From positions 1-64,000 of the forward strand of contig WNDQ01000012.1 in NCBI GenBank assembly GCA_009912175.1: a stretch of DNA of 64,000 nucleotides, in the 5' to 3' direction. Source of the stretch: Paracidovorax wautersii (GTDB lineage: Bacteria; Pseudomonadota; Gammaproteobacteria; Burkholderiales; Burkholderiaceae_C). The position numbers and the translations under genes were made by a program. Position 1 is the stretch's first letter. Every line of letters begins with the position of its first letter. The notes below the pieces were generated by a model, which was not told where the DNA came from, ran no database searches, and saw nothing but the letters and a program-made list of their open reading frames with translations. Positions 1 through 9,666 of this stretch are shown in pieces.

Positions 1-1
1 G

Positions 2-262
2 CGCGAGCACCGCGCCCTGTTGGAGCAATACGCTTTGATCGCCAGCATGAGTGCCAGAGGCAACTGCTACGACAACGCAGCAATGGAGAGTTGGAACCAC
101 AGTCTGAAGGTCGAGGCCATCCATGGTGAACACCTCGCCACACGGGAGCAGGCCAAGGCTCATGTGTTTGACTACATTGAGGTTGACTACAATCGGATCC
201 GGCTGCACTCGACCCTGGGCTACCTCAGCCCAGAGCAGTACGAGCTGGCCAATGTCGCTTAG
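2..262 (+). CDS. IS3-family transposase OrfB, C-terminal fragment
   Basis: This is the C-terminal 86 residues of a DDE (rve/integrase-core) transposase; the frame is open at the window start and ends in TAG. It shows the family signature S-M-S-x-R-G-N-C-Y-D-N-A followed by M-E-S-W, where the last E is the third catalytic acidic residue, and the closing R-x-H-S-T-L-G-Y-L-S-P-E-x-Y motif. OrfB is made as an OrfAB fusion by frameshifting in this family, and the upstream part is outside the window. The element may be intact beyond the edge, which cannot be judged from here. Confidence 0.9.
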   Translation, partial: REHRALLEQYALIASMSARGNCYDNAAMESWNHSLKVEAIHGEHLATREQAKAHVFDYIEVDYNRIRLHSTLGYLSPEQYELANVA

Positions 263-266
263 ATAG

Positions 267-292
267 GTGTCCGTAAATCAGTGGCAAGATCA
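267..292 (+). repeat. IS3-type right inverted repeat
   Basis: The segment begins GTGTCCGTAAAT and ends GGCAAGATCA, matching the right terminal inverted repeat of IS3-group elements. It starts 4 bp after the transposase stop codon and marks the junction with the interrupted gene. The partner repeat and any target duplication are outside the window. Confidence 0.7.
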
Positions 293-663
293 GCATTTCA
301 GATGATTTGAAAGCACTGATCCTGCGTAACAAGCTCGATGCACTTTTTGTCATCAACGAACAGTCCGACTCGAGCGCACCATCATCGGTCGACAGCCGTG
401 GCGTGGTCATGATGCTGCGCCGCCCGCCGCTGGCTTCGCCCAAGGCCGGCGTAAATGCTCAGCTTGGCGTCTCCATGCTCGACAAATCCGGGGCTGAATT
501 GATTTGGCGTGGAGGCTGGGGCTATCGGGGTGTCAGCCCTGGCAACTTGGATACGAATTTGAACTTCGTTTCATCGTCTGTTGTGATGGAGCCAATTGTC
601 GGATTGGCCTATGAGGCGCTGAATGAGGCGGTGGATGCGGTGCTGGAGCGCAGTGGCTACTGA
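293..663 (+). pseudogene. 5'-truncated gene of unknown function, cut by the IS3 element
   Basis: An open frame continues from the IS junction without a start codon, reading I-S-D-D-L-K-A-L-I-L-R-N-K-L-D at its beginning, and runs to TGA at 661-663. About 122 residues remain. They contain alternating hydrophobic stretches typical of a small soluble or periplasmic alpha/beta protein, but I do not recognise a family. TTG at 307 could serve as a start, yet the coding-like sequence extends upstream of it, so truncation by the insertion is the simpler reading. The 5' part should lie on the far side of the IS. Confidence 0.6.
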
Positions 664-816
664 AAGCAGGGGTGGGTTGCGTTGCGGCCCAGGGTGTGGT
701 GGCTGCAATGGCCGCCGCTTGAGTGGTATGGGGTCTGGAGGTAGGTAGCCAGGGCTGCCACGGGCGGCAGCGCCAGTCTGCAGATGTGCCCGCGTAGTTT
801 TTTGCGGGCGTAGCAT

Positions 817-1155
817 TCAGTGATGAGTGGTGACCCACTCGCGCAGCACAGCGTCGATGCGCGTTTGCCAGCCCGCGCCGCCGGCCTTGAAGTGTTCCAG
901 CACGTCTTGCGACAGGCGGATCGAAACCTGTTCCTTCTTTTGGTCGGCCACGGCGCCGGCAGGCCTGCCGCGCTTGCGCTTGGCGACCAGGGCCATGACG
1001 ACATCCGCGCCCAGCACTTCAGCGGCAGGCTTGGCGTTCTTGAAGAATTCATCCCCAAGCTCGGGGCTTTCGTCGTCCATGCCGGCGTTGATGCGGGCAT
1101 CTTCCTCGGGCGAGGGCATGTGGAGCTTGCGCCCCGACTTAGCAGTGATTGGCAT
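817..1155 (-). CDS. brnA: BrnA-family antitoxin
   Basis: This 112-residue protein is the antitoxin of a BrnT/BrnA type II toxin-antitoxin pair. In known pairs BrnA binds the toxin and represses the shared promoter through a ribbon-helix-helix domain. The C-terminal part shows it: K-E-Q-V-S-I-R-L-S-Q-D-V-L-E-H-F-K is the beta strand and first helix, followed by G-x-G-W-Q-T-R-I-D-A-V-L-R-E-W. The start is set at the ATG giving M-P-I-T-A-K-S-G; an upstream ATG five codons earlier is possible. It overlaps the end of brnT by 17 bp, so the pair is translationally coupled. The acidic N-terminal half is the presumed toxin-binding region. Confidence 0.88.
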   Translation of the reverse strand: MPITAKSGRKLHMPSPEEDARINAGMDDESPELGDEFFKNAKPAAEVLGADVVMALVAKRKRGRPAGAVADQKKEQVSIRLSQDVLEHFKAGGAGWQTRIDAVLREWVTTHH

Positions 1156-1408
1156 AGCGTCTGACCTCACGGCTGTTGGCCTTGCGCAGGCTGATGATGT
1201 GCACGTGGGTCTCGCGCAAGGTAAAGACCATCACGTGCACGCGTTCGCCAATGGGGGCAATGGCGGTCAGGTGTGGTTCGCCATAGGCATGGCGGCTGTC
1301 CACTTCCACGATCGCGTTTTCCCATTCAAACGCTGCTGCGGCCGAAAAGAACACGCCGTGCTTGGCAACGTTGGCCGCCTGCTTGGCGTGATCGAAGAGG
1401 TACTGCAT
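1139..1408 (-). CDS. brnT: BrnT-family ribonuclease toxin
   Basis: This 89-residue protein matches BrnT, a RelE-fold mRNA interferase. Family landmarks are the opening Y-L-F-D-H-A-K-Q-A-A-N-V-A-K-H-G-V, the central R-x-x-Y-G-E segment, and the closing V-H-I-I-S-L-R-K-A-N-S-R-E-V-R-R-Y. The length is usual for the family. The toxin gene comes first and the antitoxin second, which is the normal brnTA order. The nearest good -10 ends only about 7 bp before the ATG, so the message may be leaderless. The module lies beside an IS end in a low-G+C patch, consistent with acquisition. Confidence 0.9.
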   Translation of the reverse strand: MQYLFDHAKQAANVAKHGVFFSAAAAFEWENAIVEVDSRHAYGEPHLTAIAPIGERVHVMVFTLRETHVHIISLRKANSREVRRYANHC

Positions 1409-1414
1409 TAATTA

Positions 1415-1442
1415 ATTGTATCTACAAAAAATTTGATGTCAA
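1415..1442 (-). promoter_or_regulatory. brnTA promoter with overlapping palindromic operator
   Basis: On the minus strand a perfect -35 TTGACA (1437-1442) is separated by 16 bp from a -10 TACAAT (1415-1420). The palindrome TTGTAGATACAA at 1416-1427 overlaps the -10, where the RHH antitoxin BrnA would be expected to bind and autorepress. The predicted start of transcription falls at or next to the brnT ATG. Confidence 0.7.
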
Positions 1443-1593
1443 TCGGCGAAATCAGTTCGCTTCGGCCTCGTCTTCACCCCTGCGCGTTCAGCGCATTCCG
1501 CATGGTGATGATGATCCACAGTATTTCGTTGATCTGGCGCTTGCAGCCGCTGACGATCGCGGGATGTTGTGGCGTGAGGTCGGCATGACCATG

Positions 1594-1632
1594 AAAAATC
1601 CCTCCGGGTCCATGGCCTGGAGGGATTTTTTC
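1594..1632. terminator. Bidirectional intrinsic terminator
   Basis: A perfect 12-bp stem (AAAAATCCCTCC paired with GGAGGGATTTTT) around a 13-nt loop carries a T-run on one side and an A-run on the other. It follows the exported-protein gene that ends at 1655 on the minus strand and separates it from brnTA. The remainder of 1443-1593 shows nothing I recognise. Confidence 0.85.
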
Positions 1633-1654
1633 TGGGCGCTTCGTTTTCCGGCGG

Positions 1655-2461
1655 CTAGCCGTTCGGGTAGGCCGCGGCGATCAACTGGCTGCGCAAGGCG
1701 GTGAGCTGGGCCGACATGTCGTGGACCAGGTAGAGGTCGCGGCGGCGAGTCCAGGCCTGACCGGATTCGGGGTCGTAGTCGCCGGGCATGGCGAAGCCTG
1801 CGGGCGCAAAGGCGCGCATGCCCCGGCTTTTGGAGGTGAGTACGCAGCGTTTGAGGTGGTCGCGAAAGCCGATGACGCCGACGGTGCCCATGGCCTCGGC
1901 CTTGTTCTGTTCGAGTTTGACGACCTGGGCCGCCACGCCGTCGGTGCTCAGGTAGGTGATGCTGCCGTCCGGGTTGGTGATGGGGTCGATCGAGACGACT
2001 GGTGTGATGCCGTGCTTGGCCTTGAGGAAGTGCGCGATTTCCCATTGCGCATAGATGGGCACGGGGTTCTGGGCGTGGACCTGGGCGACGGTGTCGGCCA
2101 GTTGTTCGTTGACCGGTCCGGGGTCGGGCAGGGCGCTTTGGCGGGCGCCGTCGGTGGGGGTGTTGCCGCTGGCGCGGTTCGGGCGATTGCCAAAGGCGTA
2201 GGCCACGATGCGGTTGAGGCTGGCGATGGGCGCGGTGGGGGCCTGCCACGACAGCGCAAAGTCGAGGATGTGGGGTGCCAGGACGGCGGCAGTCTGCGCG
2301 TCGCCGAGCTGGGCGGTCAGGCGCGCGCGCATCTGGCGCAGGAGTTCATCGGTACTGGCCGGGGCGGCGGCCTGGGCGTCGCCGGCGCTGAAAAGCGTAG
2401 CGGGCAGAGGAGCGGCGATGGCGGCGGAGGTGGACGTGACAAAACGGCGGCGTGGCAGCAT
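1655..2461 (-). CDS. Exported protein of unknown function, possibly DUF218/YdcF-like
   Basis: This 268-residue protein starts M-L-P-R-R-R-F-V-T-S-T-S with a hydrophobic stretch and an A-Q-A-A cleavage-like site near residue 33. That resembles a twin-arginine signal, so it is probably periplasmic. The mature part has a conserved-looking block A-Q-W-E-I-A-H-F-L (about residue 140) and later a basic segment R-D-H-L-K-R-C-V-L-T-S-K-S-R-G. These faintly recall YdcF-like DUF218 proteins, but the match is weak and no function is assigned. It is transcribed alone, in the same direction as the transhydrogenase genes upstream and about 125 bp after pntB. Confidence 0.6.
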   Translation of the reverse strand: MLPRRRFVTSTSAAIAAPLPATLFSAGDAQAAAPASTDELLRQMRARLTAQLGDAQTAAVLAPHILDFALSWQAPTAPIASLNRIVAYAFGNRPNRASGNTPTDGARQSALPDPGPVNEQLADTVAQVHAQNPVPIYAQWEIAHFLKAKHGITPVVSIDPITNPDGSITYLSTDGVAAQVVKLEQNKAEAMGTVGVIGFRDHLKRCVLTSKSRGMRAFAPAGFAMPGDYDPESGQAWTRRRDLYLVHDMSAQLTALRSQLIAAAYPNG

Positions 2462-2586
2462 GGGCAGGGTGGCGTGGGTGGATCTTTCTTGTCTGCGGCG
2501 CCGGCCGCGTCAGCCGCGCCGTGCCGCAGGCCCGAGCCTTCATCATCGGCCGCCCTCATTGCGGCCGTGTGACGAGGCCCGGCCGG

Positions 2587-4008
2587 TTATTCCACCGCCT
2601 TGCCAATGTCCTCAACGACCTTCTTGGCATCACCAAACACCATCAGCGTCTTGTCCAGGTAGAACAGCTCGTTGTCCAGGCCCGCGTAGCCGGCGGCCAT
2701 GCTGCGCTTGTTGACGATGACCGTCTTGGCCTTGTAGGCCTCCAGGATGGGCATGCCGTAGATCGCGCTGCCCTTGGTGTGCGCGGCCGGGTTCACTACG
2801 TCGTTGGCGCCCAGGACGATGGCCACGTCGGCCTGGCCGAACTCGCCGTTGATGTCCTCCATCTCGAACACCTGGTCGTAGGGCACCTCGGCCTCGGCCA
2901 GCAGCACGTTCATGTGGCCGGGCATACGGCCGGCCACCGGGTGGATGGCGTACTTGACGGTGATGCCCTTCTCGATGAGCTTGGTCGCCAGTTCCTTGAC
3001 CGCGTGCTGCGCGCGCGCCACGGCCAGGCCGTAGCCGGGCACGATGACCACCGTCTCGGCGTTGCCCAGCACAAAGGCGGCGTCGTCGGCGCTGCCGCTC
3101 TTGACGGGGCGTTGTTCCTTGGCACCGCCCGCAGCGGCCGTGGCGTCGCCGCCAAAGCCGCCCAGGATCACGTTGAAGAAGGAGCGGTTCATGGCCTTGC
3201 ACATGATGTAGCTCAGGATCGCGCCCGAGCTGCCCACCAGGCTGCCGGCAATGATCAGCATGCTGTTGTTGAGCGAGAAGCCGATGCCGGCCGCGGCCCA
3301 GCCCGAGTAGCTGTTGAGCATCGACACCACCACCGGCATGTCGGCCCCGCCGATCGGGATGATCAGCAGCACCCCGAGCGCAAAGCCCAGCGCGATCACC
3401 AGCACGATGTCGATCCAGCTCTGGCTGTGCCAGAAGCCGAACACAAAGAACGCGGCCAGCAGGCCCAGCGCCGCGTTGAGCGCGTGCTGGCCCTTGAACT
3501 GCACCGGCGCGCCCTGGAACAGGCGGAACTTGTACTTGCCGCTGAGCTTGCCGAAGGCGATGACCGAGCCGGTGAAGGTCACCGCGCCGATGAAGGCGCC
3601 CAGCGCCAGCTCCACGCGGTTGCCGCCGGGGATCGGGCCGCCCGGGGCGGTGATCTGGAAGGCCCAGGGCTCGGCCACGGCGGCCACGGCGATGAACACG
3701 GCAGCCAGGCCGATCATGCTGTGCATGAAGGCCACCAGCTCGGGCATCTTGGTCATCTGCACACGCTGGGCCATCACGGTGCCGGCCGTGCCGCCCACCA
3801 GCAGGCCCAGCAGCACCCAGCCCAGGCCCAGTGCCGAGCTGGCCAGCGTGACGATGAGCGCGGCCGTCGTCAGCACGGCAATCGCCATGCCCGCCATGCC
3901 AAAGAGGCTGCCGCGGATGGAGGTGGTCGGGTGCGACAGGCCCTTGAGGGCCTGAATGAAGCAGACGCTGGCCACCAGGTACAGCAGCGTGACGAGGTTC
4001 ATGCTCAT
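2587..4008 (-). CDS. pntB: NAD(P) transhydrogenase subunit beta
   Basis: PntB is the membrane and NADP-binding subunit of proton-translocating transhydrogenase, which reduces NADP+ with NADH using the proton gradient. The first 270 or so residues are a series of glycine/alanine-rich membrane helices. The soluble dIII domain follows, with V-P-G-Y-G-L-A-V-A-R-A-Q (NADP fold, about residue 325), H-P-V-A-G-R-M-P-G-H-M-N-V-L-L-A-E and G-A-N-D-V-V-N-P-A. The length of 473 matches the family. Its start overlaps the stop of pntAB by 4 bp, so the three genes form one operon, pntAA-pntAB-pntB. Confidence 0.97.
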   Translation of the reverse strand: MSMNLVTLLYLVASVCFIQALKGLSHPTTSIRGSLFGMAGMAIAVLTTAALIVTLASSALGLGWVLLGLLVGGTAGTVMAQRVQMTKMPELVAFMHSMIGLAAVFIAVAAVAEPWAFQITAPGGPIPGGNRVELALGAFIGAVTFTGSVIAFGKLSGKYKFRLFQGAPVQFKGQHALNAALGLLAAFFVFGFWHSQSWIDIVLVIALGFALGVLLIIPIGGADMPVVVSMLNSYSGWAAAGIGFSLNNSMLIIAGSLVGSSGAILSYIMCKAMNRSFFNVILGGFGGDATAAAGGAKEQRPVKSGSADDAAFVLGNAETVVIVPGYGLAVARAQHAVKELATKLIEKGITVKYAIHPVAGRMPGHMNVLLAEAEVPYDQVFEMEDINGEFGQADVAIVLGANDVVNPAAHTKGSAIYGMPILEAYKAKTVIVNKRSMAAGYAGLDNELFYLDKTLMVFGDAKKVVEDIGKAVE

Positions 4009-4316
4009 GGGTTGCCCCCGGCCTTGCGGTCCTTCTTCTTGAACATCGCCAGCATGCGCCGCGTGACGAGGAAGCCGCCGAACACGTTGACCGCGGCCAG
4101 CGCCACGGCCAGCACGCCCATGGTCTTGCCCAGCCCGGTCTCGGTGAGCGCGGCAGCCAGCATGGCCCCCACGATGACGATGGCCGAGATGGCGTTGGTC
4201 ACCGCCATCAGCGGCGTGTGCAGCGCGGGCGTGACGGTCCAGACCACGTGGTAGCCCACGTAGATGGCCAACACAAAGATGATCAGATTGATCAGGGTGG
4301 GGGAGACGGCATCCAT
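4005..4316 (-). CDS. pntAB: NAD(P) transhydrogenase subunit alpha, membrane part (PntAB)
   Basis: This 103-residue protein has three hydrophobic helices, beginning L-I-N-L-I-I-F-V-L-A-I-Y-V-G-Y, then the H-T-P-L-M-A-V-T-N-A-I-S segment that is highly conserved in the dII part of transhydrogenase, and a basic C-terminal tail. In the enterobacterial enzyme this region is fused to PntA; here it is a separate gene, as in many alpha- and betaproteobacteria. The start M-D-A-V-S-P is chosen because the longer upstream frame is a shadow of pntAA. It lies between pntAA (46 bp upstream) and pntB (4-bp overlap). Confidence 0.95.
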   Translation of the reverse strand: MDAVSPTLINLIIFVLAIYVGYHVVWTVTPALHTPLMAVTNAISAIVIVGAMLAAALTETGLGKTMGVLAVALAAVNVFGGFLVTRRMLAMFKKKDRKAGGNP

Positions 4317-4362
4317 GAAGGGTGTCCTCGGGGTGGATGGAGGGCGGGCTTGGAACAGGTTC

Positions 4363-5505
4363 TCAGGCGCGCCGGACTTCGCCCGCGTGCGCGACCAGGC
4401 AGGCGGCGACGATGTCGTCGGCCAGGTCCTGGTGCAGCGCGCCTTCGGCGTTGACGATGAGCTTGAGAAAGTCGAGCACGTTGCGTGCATAAAGCGCCGA
4501 GGCATCGGCCGCCACCAACGAGGGCAGGTTGGTCTGGCCCACCAGCGTGACGCCGTGGCGCACCACGGTCTGGTCGGCCTCGGTCAAGGGGCAGTTGCCG
4601 CCCGCGCCACCGTCGGCACGTGGCGCACCCTTGCCAGCGGCCAGATCGACCAGCACGGCGCCGGGCTTCATGGCCTGCACCATCTCGGCCGTCACCAGCG
4701 TGGGCGCGGCGCGACCCGGGATCAGGGCGGTGGTGATGACCACGTCGGCCTGGGCCACACGTTTGGCCACCTCGGCCTGCTGGCGCGCCAGCCAACTGGG
4801 CGGCATGGGCCGGGCGTAGCCGCCCACACCCTCGGCGGCCTCGCGTTCCTCGGCGGTTTCGTAGGGCACGTCGATGAACTTGGCGCCCAGCGACTCGACC
4901 TGTTCCTTGACGCTGGGGCGCACGTCGCTGGCCTCGATCACCGCGCCCAGGCGTTTGGCCGTGGCAATCGCCTGCAGCCCGGCCACGCCCACGCCCAGCA
5001 CCACCACACGCGCGGCCTTGACCGTGCCGGCCGCCGTCATCAGCATGGGGAAAAAGCGCGGGTAATGGTGGGCGGCCAGCATCACCGCCTTGTAGCCGGC
5101 GATGTTGGCCTGGCTGGAGAGCACGTCCATGCTCTGCGCGCGTGTGGTGCGGGGCGCCGCTTCCAGCGCGTAGCCAGTCACGCCGGCCGCGGCCAGCCGC
5201 TGCAGCCCGGCGGCGTCAAACGGGTCGAGCATGCCGACCAGTGTTGTACCCGGCTTGATCAGCGCCAGCTCTTCGGGCGAAGGGCTGCGGACCTTGAGCA
5301 CCAGCTCGCAACCGAAGGCGCCGGCCGCGTCCGTGATCTCCACACCCAGCGCCTGGTAGAGCGCGTCGGGGGCGCTGGCGGCTACGCCCGCACCGGTCTG
5401 CAGCAGCAAGGTATGGCCCTGGGCCTTGAGTTTTTTGGCGGTTTCGGGGGTCATCGCCACCCGCCGCTCATGGGCGGTCGTTTCCGTCGGCACGCCGATG
5501 CGCAT
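4363..5505 (-). CDS. pntAA: NAD(P) transhydrogenase subunit alpha, NAD-binding part (PntAA)
   Basis: This 380-residue protein is the soluble dI domain that binds NAD(H). It begins M-R-I-G-V-P-T-E-T, typical of the alanine dehydrogenase/PntA family. The Rossmann motif V-V-V-L-G-V-G-V-A-G-L-Q-A follows near residue 170, then D-V-R-P-S-V-K-E-Q-V-E-S-L-G and the mobile loop region G-G-Y-A-R-P-M. It is the first gene of the operon. The stop codon is followed at once by GAACCTGTTC, the same 10-mer that forms the tip of the 270-bp repeat after argJ. A longer upstream frame reaching 5775 lacks family similarity and was not used. Confidence 0.96.
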   Translation of the reverse strand: MRIGVPTETTAHERRVAMTPETAKKLKAQGHTLLLQTGAGVAASAPDALYQALGVEITDAAGAFGCELVLKVRSPSPEELALIKPGTTLVGMLDPFDAAGLQRLAAAGVTGYALEAAPRTTRAQSMDVLSSQANIAGYKAVMLAAHHYPRFFPMLMTAAGTVKAARVVVLGVGVAGLQAIATAKRLGAVIEASDVRPSVKEQVESLGAKFIDVPYETAEEREAAEGVGGYARPMPPSWLARQQAEVAKRVAQADVVITTALIPGRAAPTLVTAEMVQAMKPGAVLVDLAAGKGAPRADGGAGGNCPLTEADQTVVRHGVTLVGQTNLPSLVAADASALYARNVLDFLKLIVNAEGALHQDLADDIVAACLVAHAGEVRRA

Positions 5506-5692
5506 GTTGTCTCCCGTCTCGTTGTGGCTCCCCTCGAACCCGGCCCATTGTTCAGAAATTCGGGGGCGCTGGCAATCGGCGGGTGCCCGGCGCCTATCGA
5601 CATGCGTAGACCGCGCTGGCGGTGTTCGGCCTTTTCGGCGTATGGTTGAGTTGCGCAAACAGCGCATTCTTTGCTTGAAAAGGAGTTTCCAA

Positions 5693-6028
5693 ATGGCAAC
5701 AGGTTGGTTCGAATTGAGCAAAAGCAGTGACGGCCAGTTCCGGTTCGTCCTCAAGGCGGGCAACGCCGAGACCATCTTGACCAGCGAGCTCTACACCACC
5801 AAGGGGGCTGCCGAAGGCGGCATCGCCTCGGAGCAGACCAACAGCCCGCTGGCCGAGCGCTACGAGCGCAAGACTTCCAGCAACGGCAAGGCGTACTTCA
5901 CGCTCAAGGCCGCTAACCATCAGGTCATCGGAAGCAGCCAGCTCTATGGCTCGGAAGCCGCGCGCGACAACGGCATCGCCAGCGTGCAGACCAACGGCCC
6001 GACCAAGACCATCAAGGACAACACCTGA
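5693..6028 (+). CDS. YegP-family protein with two DUF1508 repeats
   Basis: This 111-residue protein contains two tandem copies of the DUF1508 fold. The first has G-W-F-E-L-S-K-S-S-D-G-Q-F-R-F-V-L-K-A-G-N and the second K-T-S-S-N-G-K-A-Y-F-T-L-K-A-A-N. Each ends in a G-I-A-S-x-Q-T-N motif. The family is widespread, small and cytosolic, and its biochemical role is unknown. The ATG follows a good ribosome site (AAGGAG) at 5680-5685; longer in-frame extensions are not supported. It is monocistronic, divergent from pntAA, and ends just before a strong terminator. Confidence 0.93.
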   Translation: MATGWFELSKSSDGQFRFVLKAGNAETILTSELYTTKGAAEGGIASEQTNSPLAERYERKTSSNGKAYFTLKAANHQVIGSSQLYGSEAARDNGIASVQTNGPTKTIKDNT

Positions 6029-6052
6029 GTCGCGGCGCTGGTCGCACGCACA

Positions 6053-6080
6053 GGCCCGCCTTCGACGCGGGCCTTTTCAT
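6053..6080 (+). terminator. Intrinsic terminator of the YegP-like gene
   Basis: The stem GGCCCGC (6053-6059) pairs with GCGGGCC (6067-6073) around a 7-nt loop and is followed by a T-rich tract. It lies 25 bp after the stop codon. Confidence 0.85.
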
Positions 6081-6113
6081 TTCTGTGGCTTTGGTTGGGG
6101 CTAGCGGGGCCGG

Positions 6114-6425
6114 TCAGCGGCGCGGCGCGACGTGCACCTTGACCCGGATGCCCGAGCACGGCCAGCCCTTGGTGCGCAGATGGGCCTCGAAGGCCGGCAC
6201 CAGCTGGCGCACCTTGGCCGCCACGGCGTTGCTGCTGACCAGCAGGCACCAGGCGTCGCCGTCGACCGGGCCGGCCTGGATGGCGGGGCGCAGCATGGCG
6301 GGGATCAGCGGCTCGATGGCGCGCAGCCGCGCGCTGGAGGCCTGCGCCAGCTCCGCCAGCCGCGCCAGGCCGGGGGCGTGGCTCATGGCTTGCTGCAGGG
6401 ACATGGGGTGGTGTTGACGGTGCAT
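6114..6425 (-). CDS. DciA-like DUF721-domain protein
   Basis: This 103-residue protein resembles the DUF721 family, which includes the replicative-helicase loader DciA of bacteria that lack DnaC. The visible pattern is an N-terminal helix, then L-R-A-I-E-P-L-I-P-A-M-L-R-P and G-P-V-D-G-D-A-W-C-L-L-V-S-S-N-A-V-A-A-K-V-R-Q-L, ending in V-K-V-H-V-A. This strand order and the A-A-K-L/V-R-Q motif are typical of DUF721. It is divergent from secA, an arrangement seen for DUF721 genes in other proteobacteria. The start could be the first ATG or M8. The DciA role is inferred from family only. Confidence 0.75.
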   Translation of the reverse strand: MHRQHHPMSLQQAMSHAPGLARLAELAQASSARLRAIEPLIPAMLRPAIQAGPVDGDAWCLLVSSNAVAAKVRQLVPAFEAHLRTKGWPCSGIRVKVHVAPRR

Positions 6426-6638
6426 GGCAACGAGGCGGTCGGCGGTGGCGTTCGATTATCGCAAGGGCCGGCCATGGGCTGTGCGATGGCCCGCCAGACG
6501 GCTTGCGCGTGTCCCGAAGGCGCCACGGCCTGTAGTTAGAATGTCCGATTCGTCCGTGGCCGCATGGCGCCTGCAGGGGGCCGGGTCTTGAAAGAGGAGC
6601 TGGCGGACGCCAATTTGCATTCCAGGATTAGAAAGAAG

Positions 6639-6683
6639 GACGTCGTTGTCCGGGGCCGTGCCTGTGGTGACCCGGACGTCGCA
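6639..6683 (+). promoter_or_regulatory. Hairpin just upstream of the secA start codon
   Basis: GACGTC (6639-6644) and CCGGG (6650-6654) pair with CCCGG (6671-6675) and GACGTC (6675-6680; the two stems share a base at 6675), separated by a 5-nt bulge. The structure ends 9 nt before the secA ATG, so it could influence ribosome access. No SecM-like arrest gene is visible in the 260-bp leader. Confidence 0.35.
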
Positions 6684-6689
6684 ATTTTC

Positions 6690-9458
<2,769 letters not shown>

Positions 9459-9478
9459 TCCGGCCACGGCAAGAGAGT

Positions 9479-9502
9479 GCGGCCTGCGGGCCGCTTTCTT
9501 TT
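9479..9502 (+). terminator. Intrinsic terminator of secA
   Basis: GCGGCC (9479-9484) pairs with GGCCGC (9489-9494) around a 4-nt loop, followed by TTTCTTTT. It lies 20 bp after the secA stop. Confidence 0.8.
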
Positions 9503-9554
9503 GGGCAGCCGTCTCGCTGATCGGAGTCCGGGGGATTTCGTCACCGGCCATGCC

Positions 9555-9648
9555 TACAATCGCCGCTGCGCGACGCCGCCGGCTTTTGCCGGTGGTGCGT
9601 GCGTTGCGTTTCTGATTCACCCGGTCCGCCGCAGGCGGGCCGTTTTTA
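9555..9648 (+). promoter_or_regulatory. argJ promoter and leader with a terminator-like hairpin
   Basis: A TACAAT -10 hexamer at 9555-9560 has no obvious -35. Transcription from it would give a leader of about 100 nt with two hairpins. The second, GGTCCGCC paired with GGCGGGCC at about 9623-9641, is followed by TTTTT and ends less than 25 nt before the argJ ATG. It has the form of an intrinsic terminator, so either it ends upstream read-through or it attenuates argJ. Confidence 0.45.
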
Positions 9649-9666
9649 TCCGCCCGAGAGTCCGAC

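Larger units (their letters stand above)
1..292 (+). mobile_element. Right end of an IS3-family insertion sequence (partial)
   Basis: The 3' end of the transposase frame is followed directly by an IS3-type terminal inverted repeat at 267-292, whose reverse complement starts TGATCTTGCC, as in IS3-family left ends. The rest of the element lies before the window. Base composition is clearly lower in G+C than the neighbouring core genes. The reading frame right after the repeat is the inside of another gene, so the element interrupts it. Confidence 0.85.

Noticed and set aside
2452-4254. Plus-strand ORF of 600 codons over pntB
   Set aside because: Antisense shadow of pntB and pntAB with low-complexity histidine/glycine-rich translation.
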